NCBI GenBank assembly: GCA_017560095.1
Contig: JAFYOU010000014.1
Location: 51,678-115,677, forward strand
Origin: Candidatus Gastranaerophilales bacterium
GTDB lineage: Bacteria; Cyanobacteriota; Vampirovibrionia; Gastranaerophilales; Gastranaerophilaceae
Length of the DNA: 64,000 bases
Direction of reading: 5' to 3'
Shown here in pieces: positions 17,542-24,508 of the stretch. The position numbers and the translations under genes are program-made. Every line of letters starts with the position of its first letter. Position 1 is the stretch's first letter. Under the pieces are notes generated by a model. That model did not search any database. It saw only the letters and a list, made by a program, of their open reading frames with translations, and had not been told where the DNA came from.

Positions 17542-18636
17542 TTAACCCCTCAAGAAACTTTTTATTATTTTTGTTTGCTTTTCAAATTCCAACAAAAATG
17601 CATCATGCCCGCACTTACTTTCAAGTTCAACAAAAGAAACATCTTTATCAACCGATACCAATGCATTAACCATTTGCTTAGATTGAGTTGTTGTAAATAA
17701 CCAATCTGTTGAAAAAGAAATAATCAAGAAACGAGAATTGGTATTTTTAAATGCCGCTTCTAAAGACCCATATTCTTTTATTGGATCATAGTAGTCAACA
17801 GCTTTTGTAATGTATAAGTAACTATTTGCATCAAATCTATCTACAAAAACTTTACCTTGATGTTGCAGATAACTTTCAACTTGGAAATCGATTCCAAAAT
17901 CAAAACTTGGACCATCTTTAAACTCTCTTCCAAATTTTTTAAACATAGCCTCTTCGCAAAGATATGTAATATGTCCAATCATACGAGCAATCGAAAGACC
18001 CGAAGAAGGATTTTGCCCATTATAATAATTGCCATTATTGAAATTTGAATCAGTCAAAATTGCATTTCTAGCAACTGCATTAAATGCAATCCCTTGAGCA
18101 TTTAATCTTGCACTTGTTGCAATTAAAATTGTTGAATTAACTACATCTGGATATCGAATTGACCACTCAATTGCTTGCATTCCACCCATTGAGCCACCCG
18201 CAACAATTAATTTTTCAATTCCCAAGTAATCAATCAATTTTTTTTGAACATCAACTATATCTTCGATTGTAACAACCGGAAAATCTAGCGCATATTGCTT
18301 ACCTGTCTCAGGATTAATTGAAGCAGGGCCTGTTGTTCCATAGCAACCACCTAGAACATTTGATGAAATAATAAAGTATTTATTAGTATCAAATGCTTTA
18401 TTGGGCCCAATCATATCATCCCACCAACCAGCTTTTCCTGTATCTTTATGGATATATGCTGCATGAGCACTTCCCGTCAACGCATGCAAAACCAATATGG
18501 CGTTATCTTTGTTTTCATTCAATCTTCCATAAGTTTCGTAAGCAATTTCAACATTCGAAAGAACCTTTCCTGATTTAAGAACAATCGGTTCTTTTACTTT
18601 TAATATTTTAGTTTCTGAATAATTTATATTTCCCAT
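17542..18636 (-). CDS. metX: Homoserine O-acyltransferase (MetX type)
   Basis: Alpha/beta-hydrolase-fold enzyme that acylates L-homoserine, the first committed step of methionine synthesis. The 364-residue protein has LTGSAHA, GWWDDMIGPNKAFDTNKYF, the nucleophile elbow GGSMGGMQ, the catalytic Asp in FSTDWLF and the His in KCGHDAFLLE. Members of this family use acetyl-CoA or, after specific substitutions, succinyl-CoA; I cannot decide the donor by eye. It forms an operon with metW. Confidence 0.94.
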   Translation of the reverse strand: MGNINYSETKILKVKEPIVLKSGKVLSNVEIAYETYGRLNENKDNAILVLHALTGSAHAAYIHKDTGKAGWWDDMIGPNKAFDTNKYFIISSNVLGGCYGTTGPASINPETGKQYALDFPVVTIEDIVDVQKKLIDYLGIEKLIVAGGSMGGMQAIEWSIRYPDVVNSTILIATSARLNAQGIAFNAVARNAILTDSNFNNGNYYNGQNPSSGLSIARMIGHITYLCEEAMFKKFGREFKDGPSFDFGIDFQVESYLQHQGKVFVDRFDANSYLYITKAVDYYDPIKEYGSLEAAFKNTNSRFLIISFSTDWLFTTTQSKQMVNALVSVDKDVSFVELESKCGHDAFLLEFEKQTKIIKSFLRG

Positions 18637-18767
18637 ATATTTATTTTACCATCTTAAACCAAAGTATAAAAATATATTAACTATTGTATAATTTTTTTAA
18701 AAAACACTTCAGTTTTTAAAAAATATGCCGTTATGTTAAAATATAAGTGGCACAGGATTGGGTATTT

Positions 18768-20057
18768 ATGAACAAAACCAGGAAAGTAAAAGAACAAGAC
18801 AATTCTTCAATGTATACAAGAAGTATTAATTTACTTGAAGATGACCCATTAGAAGAGATATTTGCGCTAAATTTAGGAGATTTTTTAACAGAACATTTGA
18901 TTAATCCCGAATTTGCGAATAAAATTTCAAAAAAAGCTAAAACAAAAGATAAAAAAGAAAGCTTAAAAGAGCAACTAAATGAATTAATTTCGTTTTATTC
19001 AATTGATAACACATTGAACCTTTTAGGATTTAATGATAGCGAAGATTTTATAATCTATAATTCTATTGCAAAAACAGTTAAACTGATGTTAAGCCTTGTA
19101 GAGTGTAATATCTTCTTAGCAAAGAAAAATGAACCATTACGCCATGCAGGCTCATCTGACGAAGAATTATCAAATGATAACATAACCAAATATATTAAAG
19201 AGGTTATGAAAGTAGAGCATGAAAGAGTTATTGAAACAGATGAAGTTCAGATTTCATTATTTCCAATGAAAAATAACTTTGAATGTATTGGTGTAATTGA
19301 AATTATAAGAAAAATTGAACGTCCATTAGAATTCGAATACGCTGACTTGATTCAAAATATGGCAGGTTTATTTGTAACTTCACTTGGTCTTCAAAAATTA
19401 ATTGATGAAGTAAAAAGATTGTTATCAATCGATAGCGTAGCTGTTTTAGAGCTTCAAAACCTAAGGGCACAACTAACTGCAATTATTGGAGATTTAGGAG
19501 ATCAACAACAAACTTTTGTTGAAAAATTAGCTTACGCTTCAGACCTAAAAGGACAATATAAGAGATCTCATTCTAATGAATGCGCTGAGTTATCTCGTGA
19601 AATTTGTAATCATTTAGGTTTGAATGAAAAAACAACAGATTTAATCTATTATGCAGGATTGCTTCAAAATATAGGCAAAATCACATTATCTGAAGAATTA
19701 TTCACCAAAAAAGATAAGTTAACAGATGCCGATTGGAATGAACTTAAAAACACTCCAAATGCAGGTGTTGATTTATTAATGAATATCAACTTTATGTCTG
19801 AAGTTGTTCCATATATTAATTATCAACAAGAAAGATATAATGGTGGTGGATACCCAGAAGGCTTAAAAGGAAATTCAATTCCTCTAGGTTCAAGAATTAT
19901 AGCTTTGGCTGGTGCATATTGCGCACTAACTCAAGATAGAGCTCATAGAAAAGCAATGTCCAACGAAGAAGCTTTAAAAATAATTAAAGAAGAATCAGGA
20001 ATTAAATGGGATCCAGCCATTGTTGAAGTTTTATTAGAAATTAAAAAGACCGCCTAA
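18768..20057 (+). CDS. Degenerate HD-GYP domain protein with GAF-like N-terminal region
   Basis: A 429-residue signalling protein. The N-terminal half looks GAF-like and ends in an alpha-helical linker; the C-terminal half is an HD-GYP fold. GYP is kept (GGGYPEGLKG) and an early His is present (RSHSNECAEL), but the HD pair is Q300-N301 (LLQNIGKI) and the HH pair is Q353-Q354 (YQQERYNGGGYP), so the metal ligands for c-di-GMP hydrolysis are missing. ATG 18768 is preferred to an upstream GTG at 18747, which has no ribosome binding site. It probably binds a ligand or partner rather than hydrolysing c-di-GMP. Confidence 0.78.
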   Translation: MNKTRKVKEQDNSSMYTRSINLLEDDPLEEIFALNLGDFLTEHLINPEFANKISKKAKTKDKKESLKEQLNELISFYSIDNTLNLLGFNDSEDFIIYNSIAKTVKLMLSLVECNIFLAKKNEPLRHAGSSDEELSNDNITKYIKEVMKVEHERVIETDEVQISLFPMKNNFECIGVIEIIRKIERPLEFEYADLIQNMAGLFVTSLGLQKLIDEVKRLLSIDSVAVLELQNLRAQLTAIIGDLGDQQQTFVEKLAYASDLKGQYKRSHSNECAELSREICNHLGLNEKTTDLIYYAGLLQNIGKITLSEELFTKKDKLTDADWNELKNTPNAGVDLLMNINFMSEVVPYINYQQERYNGGGYPEGLKGNSIPLGSRIIALAGAYCALTQDRAHRKAMSNEEALKIIKEESGIKWDPAIVEVLLEIKKTA

Positions 20058-20069
20058 GCGGTCTTTTTT
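20043..20069. terminator. Bidirectional terminator, copy 1 of a duplicated hairpin
   Basis: AAAAAGACCGC-CTAA-GCGGTCTTTTT lies between convergent genes and overlaps the HD-GYP stop codon. The identical 26 bases recur at 21662-21687. Confidence 0.92.
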
Positions 20070-21270
20070 AGAATAATTTAATTGGATTTGATTCATCACA
20101 AGAATATTCATGAGGAATCCATTTGCTTTCTGGATTTGCAAGCGAAAAACGACTCACTATTCCATTTTTAACTTCAAATTCTATATCACCATTATAGCCA
20201 CAGCCTATATCTCTACTAGAAACAAAGCTAGATATTCTTCCTCCTTCTTCGTTATTAAAAATAATTTTTAAAGAACCACCCATACAAGCGCCATTTTGTC
20301 TAAGTTCATCTATTCCATACACATTGCCACCATTTAAATAAATTGTTCTAGTATTTCCATTTGGCATTTTACCTCGTATGGTTTTAAAAACATCAGTGGT
20401 TGATGTTTCTTGAATATCAGTTAAGCCTTTTTTCAAATCTTCAAGATTTGGGGCTTTAAAATCTTCAGTAAAATAACCACTCTTTTTAAATGCTTCAATT
20501 GCGCCAACTAATTCACTTTGAGCCTTTTTAGAACCAAAGAGATCAAATATTTCTTCTTGTGCTTTTATATCTTGCCCAAGAGAATTTACGGCTTTTTTCT
20601 CTAAAATTTCACCAGTATTTGCATTTTTTGTAATTTTAAAGAAATCACCATCTTTGCATTCGTATGTTTCTCGAATAGAAAGCCAAGAACCATCTTTTTG
20701 TTTTATAGTATTATGAGTTAATTTTCCTTTATAAAAACCATTTACTTCAGCATGTTGAGTTCTTACAACTTCATTTTTGCCGATAACTGTTTCAGTCAAC
20801 AGTCTTCCATCTTTTGCCGTTTTTTTAATGATTTTAGTACCATTTTCGCCATCTAAATAAGTTTTTGATGTTAAAGCATTTTTAACTTTACTTCCATCTA
20901 AATCAACTTCACTAAATTTTGTTGATTTAGTTAATTTTCCATCTATATACTCTAGGGCAAATTTACCTTCTTTATTTGCAACTTCAATTGTACCGGTATA
21001 AGGTTTTCCTTTAACAAGAGCTTGACCTTTATCAAATTTACCAAGTTTTTTAAATTCTTCTATAGATAATTCTTTAGGAACTTTTCCTTTTTTAATTGCC
21101 ATTGTAATTCCAACAGAAGCAACGCCCACCGTAGCTAAGCCTGCTAAAGCAAGCATTAATTTCTTTTTATCACCTTTTTGCTCAGTTTTTGGTTGCGTTT
21201 TAGTTTCGGCAGTTACTTTTGTTGAAGAAAAAGAAACTTGAGAAGCCGAATTAACACTTTCTATACTCAT
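20068..21270 (-). CDS. Leader/transmembrane protein of unknown function with MORN-like N-terminal part
   Basis: Function unknown. ATG 21270 is chosen because GAAAGG lies 6 nt upstream; a longer frame to 21345 lacks support. The 400-residue protein begins MSIESVNSASQVSFSSTKV with VSF at residues 12-14, then a Lys-rich segment and a hydrophobic helix (LMLALAGLATVGVASVGI) ending in KKGK. Residues about 75-230 contain repeated G-K-x-Y-x-G/beta-hairpin-like segments (GKPYTGTIE, NGFYKGKLT) similar to MORN or phage-type antitoxin-like repeats. The C-terminal region has several cysteines. It is monocistronic. Confidence 0.6.
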   Translation of the reverse strand: MSIESVNSASQVSFSSTKVTAETKTQPKTEQKGDKKKLMLALAGLATVGVASVGITMAIKKGKVPKELSIEEFKKLGKFDKGQALVKGKPYTGTIEVANKEGKFALEYIDGKLTKSTKFSEVDLDGSKVKNALTSKTYLDGENGTKIIKKTAKDGRLLTETVIGKNEVVRTQHAEVNGFYKGKLTHNTIKQKDGSWLSIRETYECKDGDFFKITKNANTGEILEKKAVNSLGQDIKAQEEIFDLFGSKKAQSELVGAIEAFKKSGYFTEDFKAPNLEDLKKGLTDIQETSTTDVFKTIRGKMPNGNTRTIYLNGGNVYGIDELRQNGACMGGSLKIIFNNEEGGRISSFVSSRDIGCGYNGDIEFEVKNGIVSRFSLANPESKWIPHEYSCDESNPIKLF

Positions 21271-21404
21271 GCAAAACCTTTCATAACTGGCTATTATATC
21301 TACATAAAACAAAACTATTAGGTTATCTTGCCAATATTTTAGCAAAATTTTACAAATTTTAATAGTTATTAGCTATTATTTATATACTAGCGACCATTAG
21401 AAAA

Positions 21405-21431
21405 TAGGTAATATAGCTTATATAATACCTA
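21405..21431 (+). promoter_or_regulatory. Palindromic operator over a -10 box, upstream of XRE regulator
   Basis: TAGGTA (21405-21410) and TACCTA (21426-21431) are perfect inverted arms around an AT-rich near-palindrome. A TATAAT sits at 21421-21426 inside the repeat. The ATG at 21437 is only about 10 bases further on and has no Shine-Dalgarno, so the mRNA is probably leaderless and the site a candidate for autorepression. Confidence 0.55.
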
Positions 21432-21436
21432 CTAAT

Positions 21437-21661
21437 ATGGATTTGAACAAAGATATTGAAAAGAAATTTGGTGCAAAATTAGCATACATTAGAAAATCTA
21501 AAAGGCTTTCTCAAATGAAATTAGCCGAAATTGTTAATATGAATTTTAACTATATTGGTCAAATTGAACGTGGAGAAGCGAATGTCACAATTAAAACAAT
21601 GAAACTTTTAGCTAATGCTCTTGGTGTTGAATTAAACGTTTTATTTGATTTTAAGTTTTAA
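21437..21661 (+). CDS. XRE-family HTH transcriptional regulator
   Basis: A 74-residue single-domain Cro/C1-type DNA-binding protein. The HTH covers about residues 12-66 with LAYIRKSKRLSQMKLAEIVNM, the recognition helix and YIGQIERGEANVTIKTMKLLANAL. There is no effector domain. A palindrome overlaps its promoter, as expected for an autoregulator. Neighbours on the plus strand do not suggest a restriction-modification or toxin partner. Confidence 0.9.
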   Translation: MDLNKDIEKKFGAKLAYIRKSKRLSQMKLAEIVNMNFNYIGQIERGEANVTIKTMKLLANALGVELNVLFDFKF

Positions 21662-21687
21662 AAAAAGACCGCCTAAGCGGTCTTTTT
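21662..21687. terminator. Bidirectional terminator, copy 2 of a duplicated hairpin
   Basis: Same 26 bases as 20043-20068, immediately after the XRE stop codon and facing the YtxH gene that ends at 21706. Confidence 0.92.
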
Positions 21688-21705
21688 AATTTTCATTTAT
21701 TCATA

Positions 21706-21984
21706 CTAAGCTTCTTGAGCTTCACCTTTTTCTTTTTGTTTATCAATCATTCCTTGAATTTTATTAATTAATTCTTCGCCCTTTTTAGCCATTTCACTTG
21801 AAATAGTTTCCGCTTTTTCTTGAATTTCTTTAACTGCAGATTGAGCTTTGTCGTATGCTTTTTGAGAAGAATCCTTGATTTTCTCCCTTGTTTCTTCGCC
21901 AGATTGTGGAGCTAATAATACTCCAGTAACCGCACCAACGATACCACCTACAATAAAACCTGCTATAAATTTACCTGCTGACAT
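21706..21984 (-). CDS. YtxH-domain protein
   Basis: A 92-residue membrane-associated protein. A Gly-rich hydrophobic helix (FIAGFIVGGIVGAVTGVLLAP) is followed by SGEETREKIKD and a long charged amphipathic helix. This is the YtxH build linked with general stress proteins in Firmicutes. It is the third gene of a YtxH-DUF948-YtxH operon and is a short paralogue of the first. Confidence 0.85.
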   Translation of the reverse strand: MSAGKFIAGFIVGGIVGAVTGVLLAPQSGEETREKIKDSSQKAYDKAQSAVKEIQEKAETISSEMAKKGEELINKIQGMIDKQKEKGEAQEA

Positions 21985-21998
21985 AAATTATTCCTTTC

Positions 21999-22346
21999 TT
22001 ATTTTTTAAACATTTTCATCCCAAAAGAAATGCCTTTTGAAATGCCTTGTATAAAATCTTTTAATTTACCGCCAAAACAAGCAGTTAAACCTAATGCAGA
22101 AGCGATTCCAACCTTTGCATTTTTAAATTTTATATCCGCGTTATTTGCAATTGAATTAATTGATTTAACAGCTTCTTTTAGTTCTTGAAGTGTAGGTTCA
22201 ATTTCTTTTGAAACACTCGTTGCAATAGTGCTTGCATTATCTGATAATTTAGTAATACTGATTACAAATTTTATAACGAAAACAGATAAAGCAATAATAC
22301 AAATAGTTGTAGTCAAAAGTAAAATAATCAAGCTTGTATTAACCAT
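21999..22346 (-). CDS. DUF948-like membrane protein
   Basis: A 115-residue protein with an N-terminal membrane helix (LIILLLTTTICIIALSVFVIKFV) and an amphipathic helical region (STIATSVSKEIEPTLQELKEAVKSI style), as in DUF948 proteins, which commonly occur beside YtxH genes. It is 14 bp from the next gene and 6 bp from the previous one, so it is co-transcribed with both. Confidence 0.75.
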   Translation of the reverse strand: MVNTSLIILLLTTTICIIALSVFVIKFVISITKLSDNASTIATSVSKEIEPTLQELKEAVKSINSIANNADIKFKNAKVGIASALGLTACFGGKLKDFIQGISKGISFGMKMFKK

Positions 22347-22352
22347 TTTTAC

Positions 22353-22664
22353 CTACATTTCATCTACATTTGTTTCATTATTTTTTGCTTTTGCTAATTG
22401 TCTAGCTTTCAAATAATCATTAAACTTTTTATATGCATCTTCAACTTTTTCTTTTGAACTTTTTATCGCACTTAATGCTTGTTCTTTTGCTTGGATAATT
22501 TCAGGAGAATATTTTTCTTTTAATTCATCAATTGCTTCCTTTAATTCTTTTCTTGATTCTTCTCCTGATTTTGGAGCAAAAAGAATTCCGGCAACAACTC
22601 CGCCAACCATCCCAGCCAAAATACCCATTGCGAATCCGAACGAGTTATCTTCTTTTCTACTCAT
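22353..22664 (-). CDS. YtxH-domain protein
   Basis: A 103-residue paralogue of the protein ending at 21706, with FGFAMGILAGMVGGVVAGILFAPKSGEE-type N-terminal helix and a Lys/Glu-rich helical tail. It is the first gene of the three-gene envelope/stress operon and has AGGAG a few bases before its ATG. Confidence 0.85.
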   Translation of the reverse strand: MSRKEDNSFGFAMGILAGMVGGVVAGILFAPKSGEESRKELKEAIDELKEKYSPEIIQAKEQALSAIKSSKEKVEDAYKKFNDYLKARQLAKAKNNETNVDEM

Positions 22665-22770
22665 ATTTTCTCCTTTTAAATATGTGTTAATTATAGCATT
22701 TTTTAAACAAGTTTAAAAGTAGAAGAAAGTATAAAATATTTTTCAACTAAATAAATAAAAATACACACTT

Positions 22771-22968
22771 TTATTCAGGGGTTAATTTTTGAAACGGAAA
22801 TAAATCACTCAAAATAGAATTTAAAGCTCTGCTAAAAGTTCCTTGTGATAATCTGTCATAACCTTTGAAGTCCTTATTCTTGCATCATGTTGCGAATGCT
22901 TCACACATAAAGGCATTTTGTCCATTTTTATCAGCAACTTCGCTAGTAAATAATTTAACAGCAATATC
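22771..22968 (-). pseudogene. Decayed coding remnant of unknown family
   Basis: On the minus strand a 66-codon stretch reads like a real protein: DIAVKLFTSEVADKNGQNAF, then a TGA at 22885-22887, then KDFKGYDRLSQGTFSRALNS and ILSDLFPFQKLTPE to a TAA at 22771. A second in-frame stop lies just upstream of 22968 and there is no start or ribosome binding site. This is the 3' end of an inactivated gene. The family is not recognised. Confidence 0.5.
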
Positions 22969-23196
22969 AAATCAAAATTTTTACAACGGTTTTCTTTAAT
23001 TTTACTATTAAAGTTTGTTTCAAAATTTTACAATAAAATATTAATGTTATTCACTTTTGACCCCATTTTTGATTTTTTGCCACACTCAAGTAAAACTATA
23101 TAAATAAAATTTAAAAAATACTTGCGCAAAATTTATTTTTTGATATTATAAAAAAGTACCCCAAAGGTACAAAACATAAAATATTAAAAACAATAA
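22969..23196. other. Non-coding AT-rich stretch upstream of tRNA-Asn
   Basis: Together with the decayed remnant this forms a gap of about 530 bp between the YtxH operon and tRNA-Asn. Apart from the remnant and AT-rich tracts that may contain the tRNA promoter, I see nothing with coding character. Confidence 0.5.
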
Positions 23197-23268
23197 TCCT
23201 CAGTAGCTCAATGGCGGAGCAACCGGCTGTTAACCGGTAGGTTGTTGGTTCGAGTCCAACCTGGGGAG
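23197..23268 (+). tRNA. tRNA-Asn (anticodon GTT)
   Basis: Cloverleaf: acceptor TCCTCAG/CTGGGGA with discriminator G, D arm GCTC...GAGC, anticodon stem ACCGG/CCGGT around the loop CTGTTAA (anticodon GTT), and T arm GTTGG-TTCGAGT-CCAAC. CCA is not encoded. It is followed by a perfect hairpin terminator. Confidence 0.95.
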
Positions 23269-23274
23269 TTTTTT

Positions 23275-23311
23275 CATATAAAAAGCAGGGTTTATCCCTG
23301 CTTTTTATATG
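23275..23311 (+). terminator. Perfect 16-bp hairpin after tRNA-Asn
   Basis: CATATAAAAAGCAGGG (23275-23290), loop TTTAT, and CCCTGCTTTTTATATG (23296-23311) pair without mismatch; the right arm holds the T run. Likely terminator of the tRNA transcript. Confidence 0.9.
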
Positions 23312-23337
23312 AAAAGTTTTACAATGTTGGCGAGAAC

Positions 23338-23505
23338 CGTTCGAGTCCAGCGGATTTTGACTAGGGTGCCGTGTGAGCGATAGCGAACCCAACCCGTCTG
23401 CTCGAGTAGATTTTTGGAGTGAAAGAAAATCTTTGATTTTCTGGAACGGAATACTAAATCTACGAGTTGTCAAAATCCAAGACACCTGGGGAGTTTTTTA
23501 TTGCA
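23338..23505 (+). repeat. Nested-hairpin element splitting a second copy of the tRNA-Asn 3' end
   Basis: Two pieces of the tRNA-Asn 3' end reappear here: GTTCGAGTCCA at 23340-23350 and CCTGGGGAGTTTTTT from about 23485. Between them lies an imperfect long hairpin: outer arms GGATTTTGAC (23352-23361) and GTCAAAATCC (23469-23478), middle arms CTCGAGTAGATTT (23401-23413) and AAATCTACGAG (23456-23466), and inner arms AGAAAATC (23424-23431) and GATTTTCT (23435-23442). No protein frame is convincing. It looks like a small inverted-repeat element inserted in a duplicated attachment-like site. Confidence 0.55.
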
Positions 23506-23524
23506 AAAGAATACGCTAAAACAT

Positions 23525-24198
23525 TTATTTCCAATGAGCAGAAATTGCTTTTTCCTCTGGGGCTTTGTTGAAAAATGCAGCAAAAGTTTTTCCAATATCC
23601 CACTTAAAACGTCCATTTTGCTCATTAATGCTTAACAATTCTTTTACACTTAATTTTCCAACAATTTCAATAGAATCAACGGGAATATCTTCCTGATAAA
23701 TATGTTCAATTGGGCATTTTCTTTGTTTGAATAAATTTGTTTGTGTTGCAGGCACTCCTCTTGTCATATGTTCTAGGTTATCATTTGAAGTTGCTTTGCC
23801 ATTATTTAAAACAGTTTCAAAAAAACATCTTGACTTCTTATTCTTAAATTATCAGGCTTCAATTTTTTCGTTGGAATTCTTAAAAGCACCAAAGTGTCGG
23901 TATCTTTTTCAAAATAAGCTGTAACCTCATCTAAAAGCGCTTCTTGCAACGAAATGCCTCTTATTTTTTTACCCCAATCTTTCAAAAAATTCATTAGGTC
24001 AAACATGAATATACTTTTTTTCTCAAGAAATCTGTCGTTTGAACTTGCGTAACAAAACATATCGTTTTGCATTTTTGCAAAATTTTCTGCAGTTGTAAAA
24101 TGATATAAATATCGAGGTATTTTCCCTTTGTTAGCCCCTTGTGTAATTTGTGTAGCTATATGTGAACTATTGGTAATTAATTTTTCAATTCCTGCCAT
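23525..24198 (-). pseudogene. ART-like protein gene broken by a one-base frameshift
   Basis: Two minus-strand frames form one protein of about 224 residues. The first (24198 to about 23806) contains IPRYLYHFTTAENFAKMQND, a motif style of ADP-ribosyltransferase-fold toxins and related proteins. The second continues from the region of 23825 through GKATSNDNLEHMTRGVPATQ and IPVDSIEIVGKLS to a stop at 23525. The break is at a run of seven A (23819-23825); eight would restore one frame. It lies beside tRNA-Asn and tRNA-like debris, a typical site for integrated genes. It could be a real pseudogene, a phase-variable gene or a sequencing error. Confidence 0.55.
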
Positions 24199-24508
24199 AT
24201 TAAAATAAAAACATCGATAGAAAAAAAGTGCTAAATAATCTAAGATTTTAATAACATTTTAAATTTAAAATTTTCCTAAAAAGGTTATTATCAGTACTGT
24301 TTATTGCCTTATGTAACTCAACGCAAAAAGTTCGAATCTTGGACGGCTTGGGAAATTTTTTCACAATTTTAATCATTTTATTGTTTACAATTTATTTATG
24401 TTATTATTACTAACGGCTTAAAAATTATTCAAAAATCATATCAAAAAGAATTTTAACCACATAAGCCATTTTAGAAAATACGGAACATTAACAACAACAA
24501 GGATAATT
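24199..24508. other. Intergenic region with a degenerate tRNA 3'-end-like segment
   Basis: A 310-bp gap. Around 24330-24366 there is GTTCGAATC followed by CTTGGGA and a T run, resembling a decayed T arm and acceptor end related to tRNA-Asn 3' sequence. The rest is AT-rich and must hold the pyk promoter; TTTACA at 24384-24389 is a possible -35, but no convincing -10 with normal spacing follows. Confidence 0.4.

Noticed and set aside
20043-21687. Identical 26-bp hairpins at 20043 and 21662 flanking a gene, considered as ends of a mobile cassette
   Set aside because: Both hairpins are normal terminators directly after stop codons with A/T tracts. No transposase or target duplication is visible, and the gene between is like other leader proteins.
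22885-22887. In-frame TGA taken as evidence for a recoded stop
   Set aside because: Many intact genes in the window end in, or avoid, TGA normally; a decayed gene is the simpler reading.
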